Source of the DNA: Nymphalis io
Lineage: Eukaryota > Arthropoda > Insecta > Lepidoptera > Nymphalidae
Direction of reading: 5' to 3'
Length of the DNA stretch: 64,000 bases
NCBI RefSeq assembly: GCF_905147045.1
Contig: NC_065893.1
Coordinates: forward strand, 2,728,001-2,792,000
The position numbers and the translations under genes are program-made. Shown here in pieces: positions 63,076 to 64,000 of this stretch (its first letter is position 1; each line of letters opens with the position of its first letter). Below the pieces are notes generated by a model, which was not told where the DNA came from, made no database searches, and saw nothing but the letters and a program-made list of their open reading frames with translations.

Positions 63076-64000
63076 GTAAGTTTCAATTATAACCTAAATA
63101 ATAGTTTTATCAATTAAAATATAAGTAATTAAATATATATATATATAAAATACCCATAGATATTGGCACTGTAAGAAATATTAAAAATCCCTTACATGGC
63201 CAATGCGGCCTTGGGAACTAAGGTATTACGTCCCTTTTGTCTGTAGTTATACTGGCTCTCTTATCCTTCAAAGCTATACCAATGAGTGTATAATGCAAGT
63301 GTGTCACTCTATCTCTTTATTTAACTACAAGTTATATTATTCGACGAAAATTATAAACCTGATAAAAAAGCATGGAAATGTTTGATTGTGTGTGTGTTTG
63401 TGTGTTTGATACGTGAACAATTACATTTGATCGTATATATTTAATTAAATAAGTTTGGTTATGAAAATGTATGAATACATTATTGCTAATCCTCTTCCTT
63501 AGAGATTACGCATTCCTTACTGGTAGCGGTCTGTGAAAGCGTTAGTTTATTTACCAATCTTGTAATCAATCAACAGCCAATCGTTGTCCACTGCTGAACA
63601 TAGGCCTCTCCCATTTATTTAACAACACAAATGATTTTGGCGCCTGTGCATAATTGAACAGAGTTAATATAAATTTTTATTTATAAATAATTGTTCTTAT
63701 GATTTACTTTAAAAAAGCCCTGTTGTAATTTAACTACGTATTTACACTTAGTGTGTTAGTGTATTATATTTCCCTACTAGAACTGGGACTCCATGTGAAA
63801 TGTTGCTAGTATTTTGAGGACTTTACCATTTGGTTATATCATCATTACCGTTACATCGAGCCTAGATTTTTTTTTTAATATTTGCTAAGATCGATATTGG
63901 TCTTGGTAGACCGAACGCGTTTATCCGCTGTGCGTGCGTGGTTGCTGATTTCTTGTTAGTACACCGGTACTAATATATAAGAGACAAAAATATCTTGCGA
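63076..64000. other. Start of intron 5 of the third spz gene
   Basis: Donor GTAAGT at 63076. Contains a GGCGGACGAG-family fragment (63148-63273, +) and a LINE-tail-like piece (63570-63622, CAGCCAATCGTTGTCCACTG then CATAGGCCTCTCCC). No sixth exon is seen before the window ends. Confidence 0.65.

Overview
The window looks like nuclear DNA of a moth or butterfly (Lepidoptera), probably a nymphalid-like butterfly. It is AT-rich, its genes have short exons and long introns with GT/AG borders, and it is full of tRNA-headed SINEs, LINE fragments and mariner/Tc1 remnants of kinds common in lepidopteran genomes. The species was inferred from repeat style only. There are no bacterial features, CRISPR arrays or free-standing RNA genes.

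Layout. (1) 1-2.9 kb: repeats and AT-rich spacer. (2) 2987-5724: a complete three-exon secreted lipase of the pancreatic-lipase family, 333 residues. (3) 5.7-12.8 kb: gene-free DNA with SINEs, a reverse-transcriptase scrap and a pair of perfect hairpins. (4) 12.8-22.5 kb: a block carrying a complete six-exon Spaetzle-like gene (spz copy 1, 13607-19067). (5) 22.5-33.5 kb: a degraded mariner split by a LINE, then a near-identical 3.7-kb tandem array that carries two extra copies of spz promoter plus exon 1. (6) 33.5-52 kb: a second version of the block in (4), with spz copy 2 (33501-40053), enlarged by a LINE, an R1-like element and new SINEs. (7) 55217-63075: the first five exons of a third, more divergent Spaetzle gene that runs off the right edge.

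All these genes are on the + strand. Spaetzle proteins are secreted pro-cytokines. A serine protease cuts them after an arginine to free a cystine-knot dimer that activates Toll receptors in insect immunity and development. All three genes show a signal peptide, a short pro-domain with a C-x5-C pair, a candidate arginine cleavage site and cystine-knot cysteines. All place the core exon (phase 0 in, phase 2 out) at the same point.

The most interesting feature is the spz cluster. Exon 1 with its upstream region exists four times (ATG at 13607, 26084, 29793, 33501). The copy nearest to spz copy 2 has a stop at codon 2, while the two copies further upstream are intact. The body of copy 2 is intact, and 17 of the 206 predicted residues differ from copy 1. 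In the two cystine-knot exons I count 17 replacement and 1 silent nucleotide changes, a pattern suggesting selection for ligand divergence. All statements come from reading the sequence; no searches were run.
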